Assembly (NCBI GenBank): GCA_963842355.1
Contig: CAWJGC010000017.1
Location: forward strand, 310,001 to 374,000
Length of the DNA stretch: 64,000 nucleotides
Source: JASHPR01 sp963842355
GTDB taxonomy: Bacteria > Actinomycetota > Actinomycetes > Streptosporangiales > Streptosporangiaceae
Reading direction: 5' to 3'
The notes below the pieces were generated by a model, which ran no database searches, was not told the DNA's origin, and saw only the letters and a program-made list of their open reading frames with translations. Shown one piece after another: positions 33,407 to 42,018 of the stretch. How positions within the stretch are numbered: position 1 is the stretch's first letter; the number at the start of each line of letters is the position of its first letter. The position numbers and the translations under genes were made by a program.

Positions 33407-34518
33407 CCGTGCCCCCGGTCCCGGGATCGGGCGTGGCGCGCACGGCCGCTGCTGCCATCGCCGCGCTGCTCACGATCGCCGCGTGCTCGGTCACAACCTC
33501 GCCTCAGGCCAGTACGTCGTCGGTGTCCCCTCCGCGCCCCGTGCCCAGCAGCAGCGCGCCGGCGGACAACTCACCGTCATCCAGCGGCCCGAGCCGGGCA
33601 GGCGCGGGAGGCCCGGCCGGCTGCGGCGGCGGGGCGGCGGAAACGGTCTCGACCGCCGCCGGGCTGAGCGCGGCGCTGGCGTCCGCCCGGCCCGGTACGA
33701 AGATCTTGCTGGCCCCGGGTATCTACCAGGGCGATTTCGCGGCGACCTCGTCCGGCACCAGCGCAGCCCCCATCTTCATGTGCGGGAGCAGGAGTGCCGT
33801 GCTCCAGGGCACCAGCCTCACGTCCGGCTACACCCTCCACCTGGACCAGGCTTCATGGTGGCGGCTGGAGGGCTTCAGCGTGGCAGGCGGGCAGAAGGGC
33901 GTCGTGGCCGACGACGCCACGCACGATCTCATCTACGGCCTGTTCGTGCACGGGACCGGGGACGAGGCCATTCACCTCAGGTCCTTCAGCAGCTATAACG
34001 TGGTCAGCCACAACGTCGTACGCGACACGGGACTTGATGAGCAGTTCTTCGGCGAGGGAATATACGTCGGCTCGGCTCAAAAGAACTGGTGCAAATACAC
34101 CGGATGCCAGCCCGACGCGAGTAACTATAACGTAATTATCGGTAACAATATCGCCGATACGACAGCCGAGAATATAGATATCAAGGAAGGGACGACAGGG
34201 GGCACGATCGTCGCCAACACCCTCGACGGCACGGGGATGGTCGCGTCGGCCGCGACGGCCTGGATCAACGTGAAGGGCAACGACTGGAAGATCCTGGACA
34301 ACGGGGGCATCGACACGATCGGCGACGGCTACCAGGTGCACCAGGTCTACCCGGGCTGGGGCATCGGAAATATCTTCCGCGGTAACAGGGCGACAGTGCA
34401 CGGCACCGGCTACGGCATTTACGTTCAAAGCCATCGCCTGCAGACGATCGTGGCCTGCAGCAATGCCGTCCTGGGCGGCGGAACCCAGCTATCGAACCTC
34501 CCGTGTCAGAACAGTTGA
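33403..34518 (+). CDS. Right-handed beta-helix lipoprotein
   Basis: It has 371 residues from ATG 33403, overlapping the previous stop (ATGA). A lipoprotein signal peptide with lipobox LTIAAC places it outside the membrane. After a Ser/Pro linker comes a parallel beta-helix with GTKILLAPGIYQGDF, IFMCGSRSAVLQG and repeated NVVSHNVVRD and NVIIGNNIAD rungs, as in polysaccharide lyases and mannuronan epimerases. It probably acts on the exopolysaccharide of this locus. The last third is less GC-rich than its neighbours. Confidence 0.88.
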   Translation: MTVPPVPGSGVARTAAAAIAALLTIAACSVTTSPQASTSSVSPPRPVPSSSAPADNSPSSSGPSRAGAGGPAGCGGGAAETVSTAAGLSAALASARPGTKILLAPGIYQGDFAATSSGTSAAPIFMCGSRSAVLQGTSLTSGYTLHLDQASWWRLEGFSVAGGQKGVVADDATHDLIYGLFVHGTGDEAIHLRSFSSYNVVSHNVVRDTGLDEQFFGEGIYVGSAQKNWCKYTGCQPDASNYNVIIGNNIADTTAENIDIKEGTTGGTIVANTLDGTGMVASAATAWINVKGNDWKILDNGGIDTIGDGYQVHQVYPGWGIGNIFRGNRATVHGTGYGIYVQSHRLQTIVACSNAVLGGGTQLSNLPCQNS

Positions 34519-35656
34519 TAGGAGACCGGGCCATGGTCCTGCCTTTTCCACGCCTCCGCCTGAACGCGACCGGCTGGACGGTCCAGATCCTGGGGCGTCC
34601 CTGACCGCTACGCGAGGGCTGGCCCGGGTCCTGGACCTGGTCCAGGCGCGCAGAGTAACGGCGCAGCTGTACGTGGTACAGGACGGCCGGGTGGTCCTCG
34701 ACCTCGCCGCAGGCTGCCGGCCGGAGGCGCTCTTCTGGATCTTCTCGGCCAGCAAGCCGTTCGTCGCGCTGCTGGTGCACCTCCTGGTCCAGCGCGGCCG
34801 GCTGTCCCTCGATGACCGCGTGGCCGAACACTGGCCGCAATTCGGCCAGCGGGGCAAGGAGTCCATCACGGTGCGGCAGGTGCTGCAGCACCGCTCGGGC
34901 CTGCCGGTGGCGCGCGGTGCGGCGCGAGACGCGCTCGCGATGACCGACTGGGACCGGTCGGTGCGCCACATCGAGCGGGCCAGCCCCTCCTGGCCGCCCG
35001 GACAGGTTCCCGCGTACCACTACATCAGCTACGGCTTCATCCTCGGCGAACTGGTCCGGCGGGTCAGCGGCGCGAGCGTGCGGGACTTCCTGTCCACCGA
35101 GTTCCTGCACCCGCTCGGCTTGCGCGACATCCACCTGGGACTGCCCGGTGACCTGTGGTCCCGGCACGTGCCGATACGCGCCCGCGGTCCGGTGGGCCGG
35201 GCGAGCCAGGTCTTCGTCAACCGCCGCACGACGCGGCAGGCGGTCGTCCCCGCCGCCGGCATCTCGGCGACCGCCAGGGACCTCGCGCGGTTCTACCAGG
35301 CGCTGCTGCGCGGCGGCGAGCTTGACGGCATCAGGGTGCTGAAGCCCACGGCGATCGAGCAGGCCAGGCAGCCGTCCAGCGACGGCGAGGTTGACCGGTT
35401 CCTCAAACTGCCGATCCGCTGGTCCCAGGGCTTCCAGCTCGGCGGGCCGGGCCAGGACCCCGGGGTGAGCCGGCCGATGGGGCGGCTCAGCAGCCCGCAG
35501 GCCTTCGGCCACAACGGCAGCAACTGCTGCATCGCCTGGGCCGATCCAGCCCGCGCGCTGGTGGTCGTCTACCTGACCGACCTGCTCACGGGCGGCCACG
35601 AGGGTGCCAGCCACCAGGGTGAGGTCAGCGACGCGATCATTGCGGCCTGTTCCTGA
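34463..35656 (+). CDS. Beta-lactamase-family serine hydrolase, start uncertain
   Basis: A class C beta-lactamase/esterase fold. SASKPF (the S-x-x-K nucleophile), YHYISYGFILGELV (Y-x-S-like pair) and GHNGSNCC (the H/K-x-G box) are present. The open frame from ATG 34463 overlaps the beta-helix gene by 56 bases, and its first 50 residues look non-coding. A better start is ATG 34533 (MVLPFPRLRLNATGW, with AGGAGA upstream), but that frame stops at 34604. A one-base shift near 34595 would join it to LTATRGLARVLDLV. The hydrolase domain itself is intact. The substrate is unknown. Confidence 0.8.
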   Translation: MPSWAAEPSYRTSRVRTVDRRPGHGPAFSTPPPERDRLDGPDPGASLTATRGLARVLDLVQARRVTAQLYVVQDGRVVLDLAAGCRPEALFWIFSASKPFVALLVHLLVQRGRLSLDDRVAEHWPQFGQRGKESITVRQVLQHRSGLPVARGAARDALAMTDWDRSVRHIERASPSWPPGQVPAYHYISYGFILGELVRRVSGASVRDFLSTEFLHPLGLRDIHLGLPGDLWSRHVPIRARGPVGRASQVFVNRRTTRQAVVPAAGISATARDLARFYQALLRGGELDGIRVLKPTAIEQARQPSSDGEVDRFLKLPIRWSQGFQLGGPGQDPGVSRPMGRLSSPQAFGHNGSNCCIAWADPARALVVVYLTDLLTGGHEGASHQGEVSDAIIAACS

Positions 35657-35790
35657 GCCAGACCTCCGGCCGGGCCGTCCGATCGGTCCGGGCCAGCGCC
35701 GGGCACCTGACGAGGTGCCCGTCACCCGGTTGAACCTTCGGGCTTGCGGACGGCGCGGACGGGTGCAAACTGAAGCAGAGGCGGTGGGAG

Positions 35791-36483
35791 ATGTTCGAGA
35801 GGTTTACCGACCGGGCGCGGCGGGTCGTGGTCCTGGCTCAGGAAGAGGCCAGGCTGCTGAACCACAACTACATCGGGACCGAGCACATCCTGCTCGGCCT
35901 CATCCACGAGGGCGAAGGCGTCGCCGCCAAGGCCCTGGCGGCGATGGGGATCAGCCTGGAGGCGGTGCGCCAGCAGGTCGAGGACATCATCGGCCGGGGC
36001 CAGCAGGCCATGACCGGGCACATCCCGTTCACTCCCCGGTCCAAGAGGGTGCTGGAGCTGTCGCTGCGCGAGTCGCTCCAACTCGGCCACAACTACATCG
36101 GCACCGAGCACATCCTGCTCGGGCTGATCCGCGAGGGCGAGGGTGTGGCCGCCCAGGTGCTCGTCCGCATGGGCGCCGACCTGAACCGGGTCCGGCAGCA
36201 GGTCATCCAGCTGCTCGAAGGAGGCCAGAGTGAGGCGAGAGTGCCCGGCCCGGCCCGGGGCGGGGCACCCCGTGATTTCTGGCTCACCGAGATGCAGAAC
36301 TCGCTAGTCACGATCGCGAATCGGCTGACCGCCATCGAGCGCCACCTGGGCCTGACCGGCCGGCCTGCCGCGGCCCCGGACGAGGAGGCGGATGCCCCGG
36401 CGGTGCCGGACGACGATGCGGATGCCCCGGCGGTGCCGGGCGACGAGACGGGCCGCCCGGCGGCGGCAGCGGATGGCACGTGA
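35791..36483 (+). CDS. Clp N-terminal domain protein (ClpC N-domain without ATPase)
   Basis: It has 230 residues from ATG 35791, with GGTGGGAG upstream. Two Clp-N repeats are clear: FTDRARRVVVLAQEEARLL plus YIGTEHILLGLIHEGEGVA, then FTPRSKRVLELSLRES plus YIGTEHILLGLIREGEGVA. The AAA+ modules of ClpC are absent. A helix (LVTIANRLTAIERHLGL) and an acidic Ala/Pro/Asp-rich repeat tail follow. Such stand-alone N-domains may act as adaptors or decoys for ClpC substrates. That role is inferred. Confidence 0.88.
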   Translation: MFERFTDRARRVVVLAQEEARLLNHNYIGTEHILLGLIHEGEGVAAKALAAMGISLEAVRQQVEDIIGRGQQAMTGHIPFTPRSKRVLELSLRESLQLGHNYIGTEHILLGLIREGEGVAAQVLVRMGADLNRVRQQVIQLLEGGQSEARVPGPARGGAPRDFWLTEMQNSLVTIANRLTAIERHLGLTGRPAAAPDEEADAPAVPDDDADAPAVPGDETGRPAAAADGT

Positions 36484-36531
36484 CGGCGACCGGTGCCGGG
36501 CCCGTCCCCGCCCGGCCGGTCACGAGGGCCG

Positions 36532-37431
36532 TCAGCGCGGCAGGCTGAGCCGGTAGGTTCGCTGGGCCGTGTCGTGGAACACGGCGGCCTTCTCCGCCGG
36601 GCTCAGGCCGGCCGTCAGGGAACGCGCCGCCGCGTGCACGTCGGCGTAGCGGGCGGTCAGGGTCGAGACCGGCCAGTCCGAGCCGAACATGAGCCGGCCG
36701 GGCCCGAAGCCGGCCAGTGCGATCTCGTAGAACGGCCGCATGTGCGCGGTCTGGATACCGCCCGCGGCCGGCGGCAGGCCCGCCCGCCCGGCCAGGCCAG
36801 CCACGTCGGGAGAGGGCTCGCCCAGGATGCCGGACAGCTTGGCCACCGTGTTCGGCTGCGCGGCCAGGCTGCGCAGCGCGTTCGCCCACGACGCATCCAC
36901 CCCGGCGCTGAGATCCGGATTGCCGAGATGATCGAGTACGAAGGTCAGCTGCGGCGTGGCGGCCGCCGCGATGACGGCTGCGGGGAGATGCCGGGGCAGG
37001 CACACCACGTCGAAGGCCAGCCCGGCCGCGGCCACGGCGGCGAGGCCGCGAAGCACGGCCGGCCGGGCCAGCCAGTCCGGGTCCGGCTCGACCAGCACCG
37101 GGTGGCGGATGCCCACCAGGTGACCGGCTCCGGGGTGCTGCCGCAAGGCGCTGAGGGCGTCGGTGACACCGGGCACCTCGAGATCTACCCAGCCGACCAC
37201 GCCCGCGACGAGCGCGCTGGCCGCGGCCAGCGCGAGCATCTCGGGTGTCTCCTCCGGTTCGGCCACCGTCTGCACCAGGACGGTGGCGGTGACGCCTTGG
37301 GCGGCGGCCTCGGGCTCCAGGTCGGCCAGGGCGAAGTTCCTGCGCAGCGGGGCCAGGGCCGGCTGCGCCAGCCATGGCTGATCGCGCGCGGTCAGGTCCC
37401 AGACGTGGTGGTGCGCATCAACGATCGACAT
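36532..37431 (-). CDS. Amidohydrolase family protein (lactonase-like TIM barrel)
   Basis: It has 299 residues. It begins MSIVDAHHHVWDL, the metal-binding HxH typical of amidohydrolase_2 lactonases such as L-rhamnono- or fucono-lactonases. VGIRHPVLVEPD, LDHLGNPDL, KLSGI and MFGSDWPVS follow, the last holding the catalytic Asp. It is isolated on the minus strand between the Clp-N gene and the rhomboid gene. No sugar catabolism genes adjoin it, so substrate is unknown. Confidence 0.9.
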   Translation of the reverse strand: MSIVDAHHHVWDLTARDQPWLAQPALAPLRRNFALADLEPEAAAQGVTATVLVQTVAEPEETPEMLALAAASALVAGVVGWVDLEVPGVTDALSALRQHPGAGHLVGIRHPVLVEPDPDWLARPAVLRGLAAVAAAGLAFDVVCLPRHLPAAVIAAAATPQLTFVLDHLGNPDLSAGVDASWANALRSLAAQPNTVAKLSGILGEPSPDVAGLAGRAGLPPAAGGIQTAHMRPFYEIALAGFGPGRLMFGSDWPVSTLTARYADVHAAARSLTAGLSPAEKAAVFHDTAQRTYRLSLPR

Positions 37432-37452
37432 GGGCGCTCAGTCGCGGGGCGG

Positions 37453-38280
37453 TCAGAGGCCCAGGTCGTCGAGTTGGCGGTGCAGATCGGCCCGCGGGCT
37501 GTCGGCGTAGGATTTCGCGGCCGCCCGCCCGGGCGCGGACCGAGACCCTAGCCTCGGCGCGCGCGGACTGCGCGGGGGGCGCGGGGTGCGCGGGCGCCGC
37601 TCGCGGAACACCCAGCCAGCCGCCACGCCCCCGGCCAGGCCGCCGATATGCGCCTGCCAGCCGATCCCGGCGTGCGGGAGCAGCACCGTGAACTGGTAGG
37701 CGAAGCAGAGCGCCATCACCGCGCCGATCAGCATGTCGATCGCATGCCGGTCGAAGAACCCGCGGACCATGATGTAGCCGAAGTACCCGAACACGACCCC
37801 GCTTGCCCCGGCCCCGAGGGAATTCGGGCTCTCGAACAGCCAGGCCCCGAACCCGCTGGTCAGGATCACGAGGACGGTCACGCCGAGGAACTTGGTCACG
37901 CCCCGGTAGGCGGCCAGGAAGCCGAAGATGAACAGCGGGCCCGAGTTCCCCTCGATGTGGGCCCAGCTGAAGTGCAGGAACGGCGCGGTCAGGATCTCAG
38001 GGAGGCTGGCGACGTCGTGCGGCCGGATGCCATAGTCCGCGGTGATCTGGTAGTGATCAGCCCAGTTCGCGATCTGGATGATCCAGATCAGGGCGAGGAA
38101 GCCCACCATCACGAACAACGCCTTGCGCGCCTCGGCCAGCACCGTCTCGGCGTCGCCGGTGCCGAGCTTCCACGTCTGCCCCCCGGCACGGGTTACCGCA
38201 CGGCCCGGGCCGGAGTCACCCCGGCTGGTGACCGGGCCCGTGTTCCCCGGGCCCGGCGTCGATCCCGGACTGCTCGTCAT
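37453..38280 (-). CDS. Rhomboid family intramembrane serine protease
   Basis: It has 275 residues from ATG 38280 (GTG 38286 is possible). About six membrane helices. The catalytic Ser is in GAGASGVVFGYFGY and the catalytic His in AHIGGLAGGVAAGW. The HFSWAHIEGNS motif in the second helix is present. The N-terminal cytoplasmic part is Pro/Gly/Thr-rich and the tail is Arg/Pro-rich. It cuts membrane proteins within the bilayer. The targets are not known. Its upstream region contains the TGTGATCACA palindrome shared with the divergent gene. Confidence 0.92.
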   Translation of the reverse strand: MTSSPGSTPGPGNTGPVTSRGDSGPGRAVTRAGGQTWKLGTGDAETVLAEARKALFVMVGFLALIWIIQIANWADHYQITADYGIRPHDVASLPEILTAPFLHFSWAHIEGNSGPLFIFGFLAAYRGVTKFLGVTVLVILTSGFGAWLFESPNSLGAGASGVVFGYFGYIMVRGFFDRHAIDMLIGAVMALCFAYQFTVLLPHAGIGWQAHIGGLAGGVAAGWVFRERRPRTPRPPRSPRAPRLGSRSAPGRAAAKSYADSPRADLHRQLDDLGL

Positions 38281-38379
38281 CGTCACCCCTGTCCGGCTGT
38301 CGCAACCCTGCTTGAAAACTAGCCGCATCCGAGGTCGCACGGTAGGCCGGCGTGTCACAGCGGGCATCTGCGCCCCGGT

Positions 38380-38389
38380 TGTGATCACA
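38380..38389 (+). promoter_or_regulatory. TGTGATCACA palindrome in divergent promoter region
   Basis: A perfect 10-bp palindrome in the less GC-rich stretch between the rhomboid gene and the transglycosylase-like gene. GTAATTGTTACATTAC at about 38410-38425 is also present and resembles GTTAC-type MtrA half-sites. MtrA control of cell-wall hydrolases is known in actinobacteria. The assignment here is a guess from words alone. Confidence 0.35.
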
Positions 38390-38664
38390 GGATGGCGTTC
38401 TTACGCCTGGTAATTGTTACATTACACGTTGCCAAACTGTGATCTGCGGAGCACAATTCCCTGGTTTGCCGCACAACTTTTTCTGCGGAAGCGCTTGGTC
38501 CACTCCTCCGCTTCTGGCAACGTAGTTCGGCGACGGTGATGGACCCACTTGCGGCGGGTTCTGCCTCGTTTGCCCAGTGGCGCGCCGCATTGGCCCCGCC
38601 CCGTCATGCGACTCGCTGCCCTGTACCGCAGCGGTCCGCGCACTGGGCGTTCCGCCCGGCGCGC
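38390..38664 (+). other. Long leader before the transglycosylase-like gene
   Basis: About 275 bases without a convincing gene. The first 90 are less GC-rich and probably carry the promoter (TTGCCA near 38430). GAAGCG...CGCTTC (about 38490-38515) can form a stem. Genes for related cell-wall hydrolases sometimes have structured riboswitch leaders, but the conserved ydaO (c-di-AMP) elements were not recognised here. Confidence 0.35.
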
Positions 38665-39357
38665 ATGGCCGACGGAAGGACCGCATTGTCACAGCACCGG
38701 AGGCGGGCTCACGCCAAGCGCCGTGCGCGCAGGCGGATTAGCTTTCTCCTGGTCACGACGATCACAGCGCTCGTCGCGATTGCCGCCGGAGTCCTGGTGA
38801 CGATGAACAGCGCCGGCGGCGGCACCGATCCGGCGGCGGCCGCCCTGGCGGCGATTCCGGGCAGTCACTCTGCCGCCCTGCTGGAGCAGGAGCGCCAGCA
38901 GATGATCCTCGTCGATTCCAACGCCAAGACCCTCAGCCTGATCGGCAGCCCGAAGCTGGCCACGCGCCCGTCGTCCTCCGGCTCCGGCTCGTCCTCATCC
39001 TCGTCAACGGGCGGAGGCACACCCACGGTGGTCAACGCGCCACCGCCGGATCCCGGCACGGCCCAGGCCACCGCGTTTAACATGTTGCCCTCGTTTGGCT
39101 TCACCCCCGCCAGCACCGAGTACAGCTGCCTGAACAACATCTGGACCAGGGAGAGCGGCTGGCGCTGGAACGCCGAGAACGCCAGTGGCGCCTACGGGAT
39201 CCCGCAGGCGCTGCCCGGGTCCAAGATGGCCAGCGCGGGGGCAGACTGGCAGACGGACCCGACCACGCAGATCAGGTGGGGCCTGGGCTACATCAAGAGC
39301 ACGTACGGCACCCCGTGCGACGCGTGGTCGTTCTGGCAGGCGCACGGCTGGTACTGA
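38665..39357 (+). CDS. Exported transglycosylase-like (APF C-terminal/SLT-type) protein
   Basis: It has 230 residues from ATG 38665. TTG 38683, with GGAAGGA before it, is also possible. A basic N-terminus and one membrane helix (ISFLLVTTITALVAIAAGVLV) are followed by a coiled stretch, a Ser/Gly linker and a lysozyme-like domain. The last has WTRESGWRWNAENASGAYG, IPQALPGSKMASAG and GLGYIKSTYGTPCDAW, with the catalytic Glu in RESGW. It likely cuts peptidoglycan. Two cysteines may form a disulphide. Confidence 0.88.
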   Translation: MADGRTALSQHRRRAHAKRRARRRISFLLVTTITALVAIAAGVLVTMNSAGGGTDPAAAALAAIPGSHSAALLEQERQQMILVDSNAKTLSLIGSPKLATRPSSSGSGSSSSSSTGGGTPTVVNAPPPDPGTAQATAFNMLPSFGFTPASTEYSCLNNIWTRESGWRWNAENASGAYGIPQALPGSKMASAGADWQTDPTTQIRWGLGYIKSTYGTPCDAWSFWQAHGWY

Positions 39358-39731
39358 TCGCCGCCGCGCCCCGGGCAGGTTATTGCGGCCCGCCCGCGGC
39401 TTATTGTCAGCGTGCCGCCTTGGTCGCGTGCCGCCAACCAGAAAGTCTGCTTAGCTGCGTGTAGCCGTTCTGTTACGCGCAGATCATAGGGCCCGCAATA
39501 TTGCAGAATAACGAATTACCTGGTCACGGCCGATGCTGACAGCGCAGTGTTACTCAGCATGCAGATTTAGTCATGTTCTGATGTGACTCACATTGCCGAG
39601 GTCGGGCCGATCTGGCCTTACGAAACCGGAGGCCCGGTACGAGACCAGGGCGAATATCGACAACTGGGATGGTCGGCTGTGATCTTCGTCATATGGCTTC
39701 TAAGCCCGTTCCGGCCTCGGAATGGGATGAT
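39358..39731. other. AT-richer intergenic region with GCAATATTGC palindrome
   Basis: 374 bases after the transglycosylase-like gene and before the 3' end of the kinase gene (minus strand). GC content is clearly lower than average between 39440 and 39720. A perfect GCAATATTGC palindrome is at 39495-39504 and TGTGACTCACA is near 39583. No open frame has a ribosome-binding site with family similarity. A small RNA or promoter is possible but unsupported. Confidence 0.4.
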
Positions 39732-41828
39732 TCACGGCAGCGGCCGGAACGTCTGCAGCGCCCGGCGGAAGGTCGCGTCGGCCGCGGGGAACTCGACCGA
39801 GGGAGCGGACACGGCCAGCGCGTAGGGCTGGGTTCCGGCGGTGGTGCTGACCTGCACGAGCAGTTCAAGAACGCCTACGCGGCCCGACCCGGTTGCCCCC
39901 GCCTGCTCCCAGCTGAACCTCCACGCCGCGTCCGGGCTGCCCAGGAACGTCCCGGCGGCGATGGTGAAGAGCCGGTATCCGGGATACCGGTCCTGCGCCA
40001 GGGCCTGCGCCTGCAGGGACCTGGCCTCCGGCACCGGCCGGGGATACGCGAACGGCGCCAGGCTGATCTCGATGTAGGCGCTTCCCGCGGGGGGTCTCAG
40101 GTAGGCCACGAGGCCCTGAGTCGTGAGCAGCCAGGTCACGGGGGCCGCGATCTCGAATCCGGCCACGGTGCCACTGCTGGCCGCGGTGACACCGAACCAC
40201 CGGTAGCCGGCGGGCAGCACGGTGGTCGCCCCGGCACTGCCGGGCTGACCGGTATTCGCGGCGATGGCCGCGGAGTGGCCCGGGTCTGCTGCGGGGTCGG
40301 CGGCGGGGTCGGCGGGGCCCGCCGCCGGCGCACCCGGCCGAGCGTCCGGCCCGCCGGGCCGTGCGGCATGAGGCCGCGCCGCCTGGGCGGGCGCGGCACC
40401 CGCCGTCGTTTCCGGGGGCGCGGCGGCGTCCACCGGGCGGGACCGGGCCGACCACGCCGCCAGGCCGGCTGCCGCGATCACGACCGCGGCCGCGGCGAGC
40501 GCGGCGGCGCGCGCTCGCCGGCCCCCGCGTAGCCGCGGGCGCGGCCCCGGCCCGCCTGCGAAGAACCCGCCTGCCGCGGGCCCTGGTGCCGTGGGCCCTG
40601 CTGCCAAGGGTCCGGCGGCCGCAGGCCGCGCGGCAGGCGGGAGCCAGGGTGGGTCAGTGGCCTTGACCAGGTCGGCGAAGGCTGGCTGATCCGCGTGGGC
40701 TGGCTGATCCATGAAGGCTGGCTGGCCCGGGCAGGGCTGGTCCGCGAACACGGGCGCGTTCACCAAGGAGGAGGGGTCCATGAGCGTCGACGGTTCCCGG
40801 GACGCGGACGGGCCAGGGAACGCGGACGGGCAGGGAAGGGACGGGCCAGGGAAGCGGACGGGGAACGCGGACGGGCCTGGGAACGCGGACGGGCCTGGGA
40901 ACGCGCACGCACCTGGGTCGGGGAACTCGCGGACAGCTCCGAAGGCCGGGGCGCTGTCGGCCACCGGGATCGCGCCGGGGTACTTGGCCCCCGACTCCGC
41001 CTCCGAGGCCGCGCCGGCCAGCAGCCTCGCGGCCGCCGCCGCGTCGGGACGCTGGTCCGGGTCGGCGCGCAGCAGTGCGTCGATCACCGCGGCAAGAGGC
41101 CCGGCCGACGGAGCCCGGGGCGGGTCCTCGCCGATGACCGCTGCGGTGATCGCCGCAGAGCCGCCGGGCCGCTCGAACGGGTTGCGGCCCTCCACGGCCG
41201 TGTACAAAGTGGCGCCCAGTGACCACAGGTCAGACGCGGGGCTGGCGGAGTCCCCGCGGACCCGCTCGGGAGCGGTGAAACCGGGCGTCCCGAACACCAT
41301 TCCGGCCTGCGTGAGCACCGGATCGCCCTCGAACGTGGCGATGCCGAAGTCGGTCAGCACCGCGCGGTCGTCGGGCCCGAGCAGCACGTTGCCCGGCTTG
41401 ACGTCCCGGTGCAGCACGCCGGCGTCGTGCGCGCACGCCAGCGCGCTGAGCAGGTGCTCGCCCAGGTGCGCCGCGGGCAGCGGCGGAAGCGGGCCGTCCT
41501 CGGCGATCACGCGATCAAGCGACCGCGCGGGCACGAGTTCCATCACGATCCAGGGACTGCCGTCCTCCTCGACCACGTCGAAGACGGTCACCACCCCGGG
41601 ATGGTTCAGCCGCGCGGCGGCCTTCGCCTCGCGCAGCGTCCGCCGGTAAATGCCCTCGCTCTCGTCCGCCGTCGTCAGCCCGGCGGTCCGGACCTCCTTG
41701 ATCGCGACCTCCCGGTCAAGGAGTTCATCGCGGGCGCGCCAGACGATGCCCATGGCCCCGCGCCCGATCGGCGCCTGCAGGCGGTACCGCCCGGCGGCCA
41801 GGTGCCCGCCCTCCCTCACGTCGTGCAT
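39732..41828 (-). CDS. Membrane Ser/Thr protein kinase (PknB type)
   Basis: It has 698 residues. An N-terminal Hanks-type kinase domain (about 12-275) shows IGRGAMGIVW, VAIKEV (Lys), HRDVKPGNVLL (catalytic loop), DFGIATFEGD and GTPGFTAPE. A disordered linker holds AFPGPSAFPGPSAFP-type 18-bp repeats and DQPAFMDQPAHADQP repeats. A membrane helix near residues 435-460 is followed by an outer domain of about 200 residues with no PASTA repeats (GYRWFGVTAASSGTVAGFEIAAP). The ligand is unknown. No cognate phosphatase adjoins it. Confidence 0.92.
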   Translation of the reverse strand: MHDVREGGHLAAGRYRLQAPIGRGAMGIVWRARDELLDREVAIKEVRTAGLTTADESEGIYRRTLREAKAAARLNHPGVVTVFDVVEEDGSPWIVMELVPARSLDRVIAEDGPLPPLPAAHLGEHLLSALACAHDAGVLHRDVKPGNVLLGPDDRAVLTDFGIATFEGDPVLTQAGMVFGTPGFTAPERVRGDSASPASDLWSLGATLYTAVEGRNPFERPGGSAAITAAVIGEDPPRAPSAGPLAAVIDALLRADPDQRPDAAAAARLLAGAASEAESGAKYPGAIPVADSAPAFGAVREFPDPGACAFPGPSAFPGPSAFPVRFPGPSLPCPSAFPGPSASREPSTLMDPSSLVNAPVFADQPCPGQPAFMDQPAHADQPAFADLVKATDPPWLPPAARPAAAGPLAAGPTAPGPAAGGFFAGGPGPRPRLRGGRRARAAALAAAAVVIAAAGLAAWSARSRPVDAAAPPETTAGAAPAQAARPHAARPGGPDARPGAPAAGPADPAADPAADPGHSAAIAANTGQPGSAGATTVLPAGYRWFGVTAASSGTVAGFEIAAPVTWLLTTQGLVAYLRPPAGSAYIEISLAPFAYPRPVPEARSLQAQALAQDRYPGYRLFTIAAGTFLGSPDAAWRFSWEQAGATGSGRVGVLELLVQVSTTAGTQPYALAVSAPSVEFPAADATFRRALQTFRPLP

Positions 41829-42018
41829 GCCGGGACGTTATCGCCGCCACCCAGCGATATTCCTGTGAGCCACTTGTGAATTCGGGCCGTGCCTGTGTGC
41901 GGCCGGAACGGGTGACCGGCGCCGGGCCCGCAGCATACCGTGCCCGGGACCCGGCGACCGGGACGAGACGTCAGCCATGTGGCCGGGCCGCGGTAGCCGG
42001 CGAAGCCGGTGATGAATG

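Noticed and set aside
38390..38664. c-di-AMP (ydaO) riboswitch in front of the transglycosylase-like gene
   Set aside because: Such leaders are known before actinobacterial wall hydrolases, but the conserved ydaO core could not be recognised. Only a weak GAAGCG/CGCTTC stem is seen. A covariance-model search would decide.
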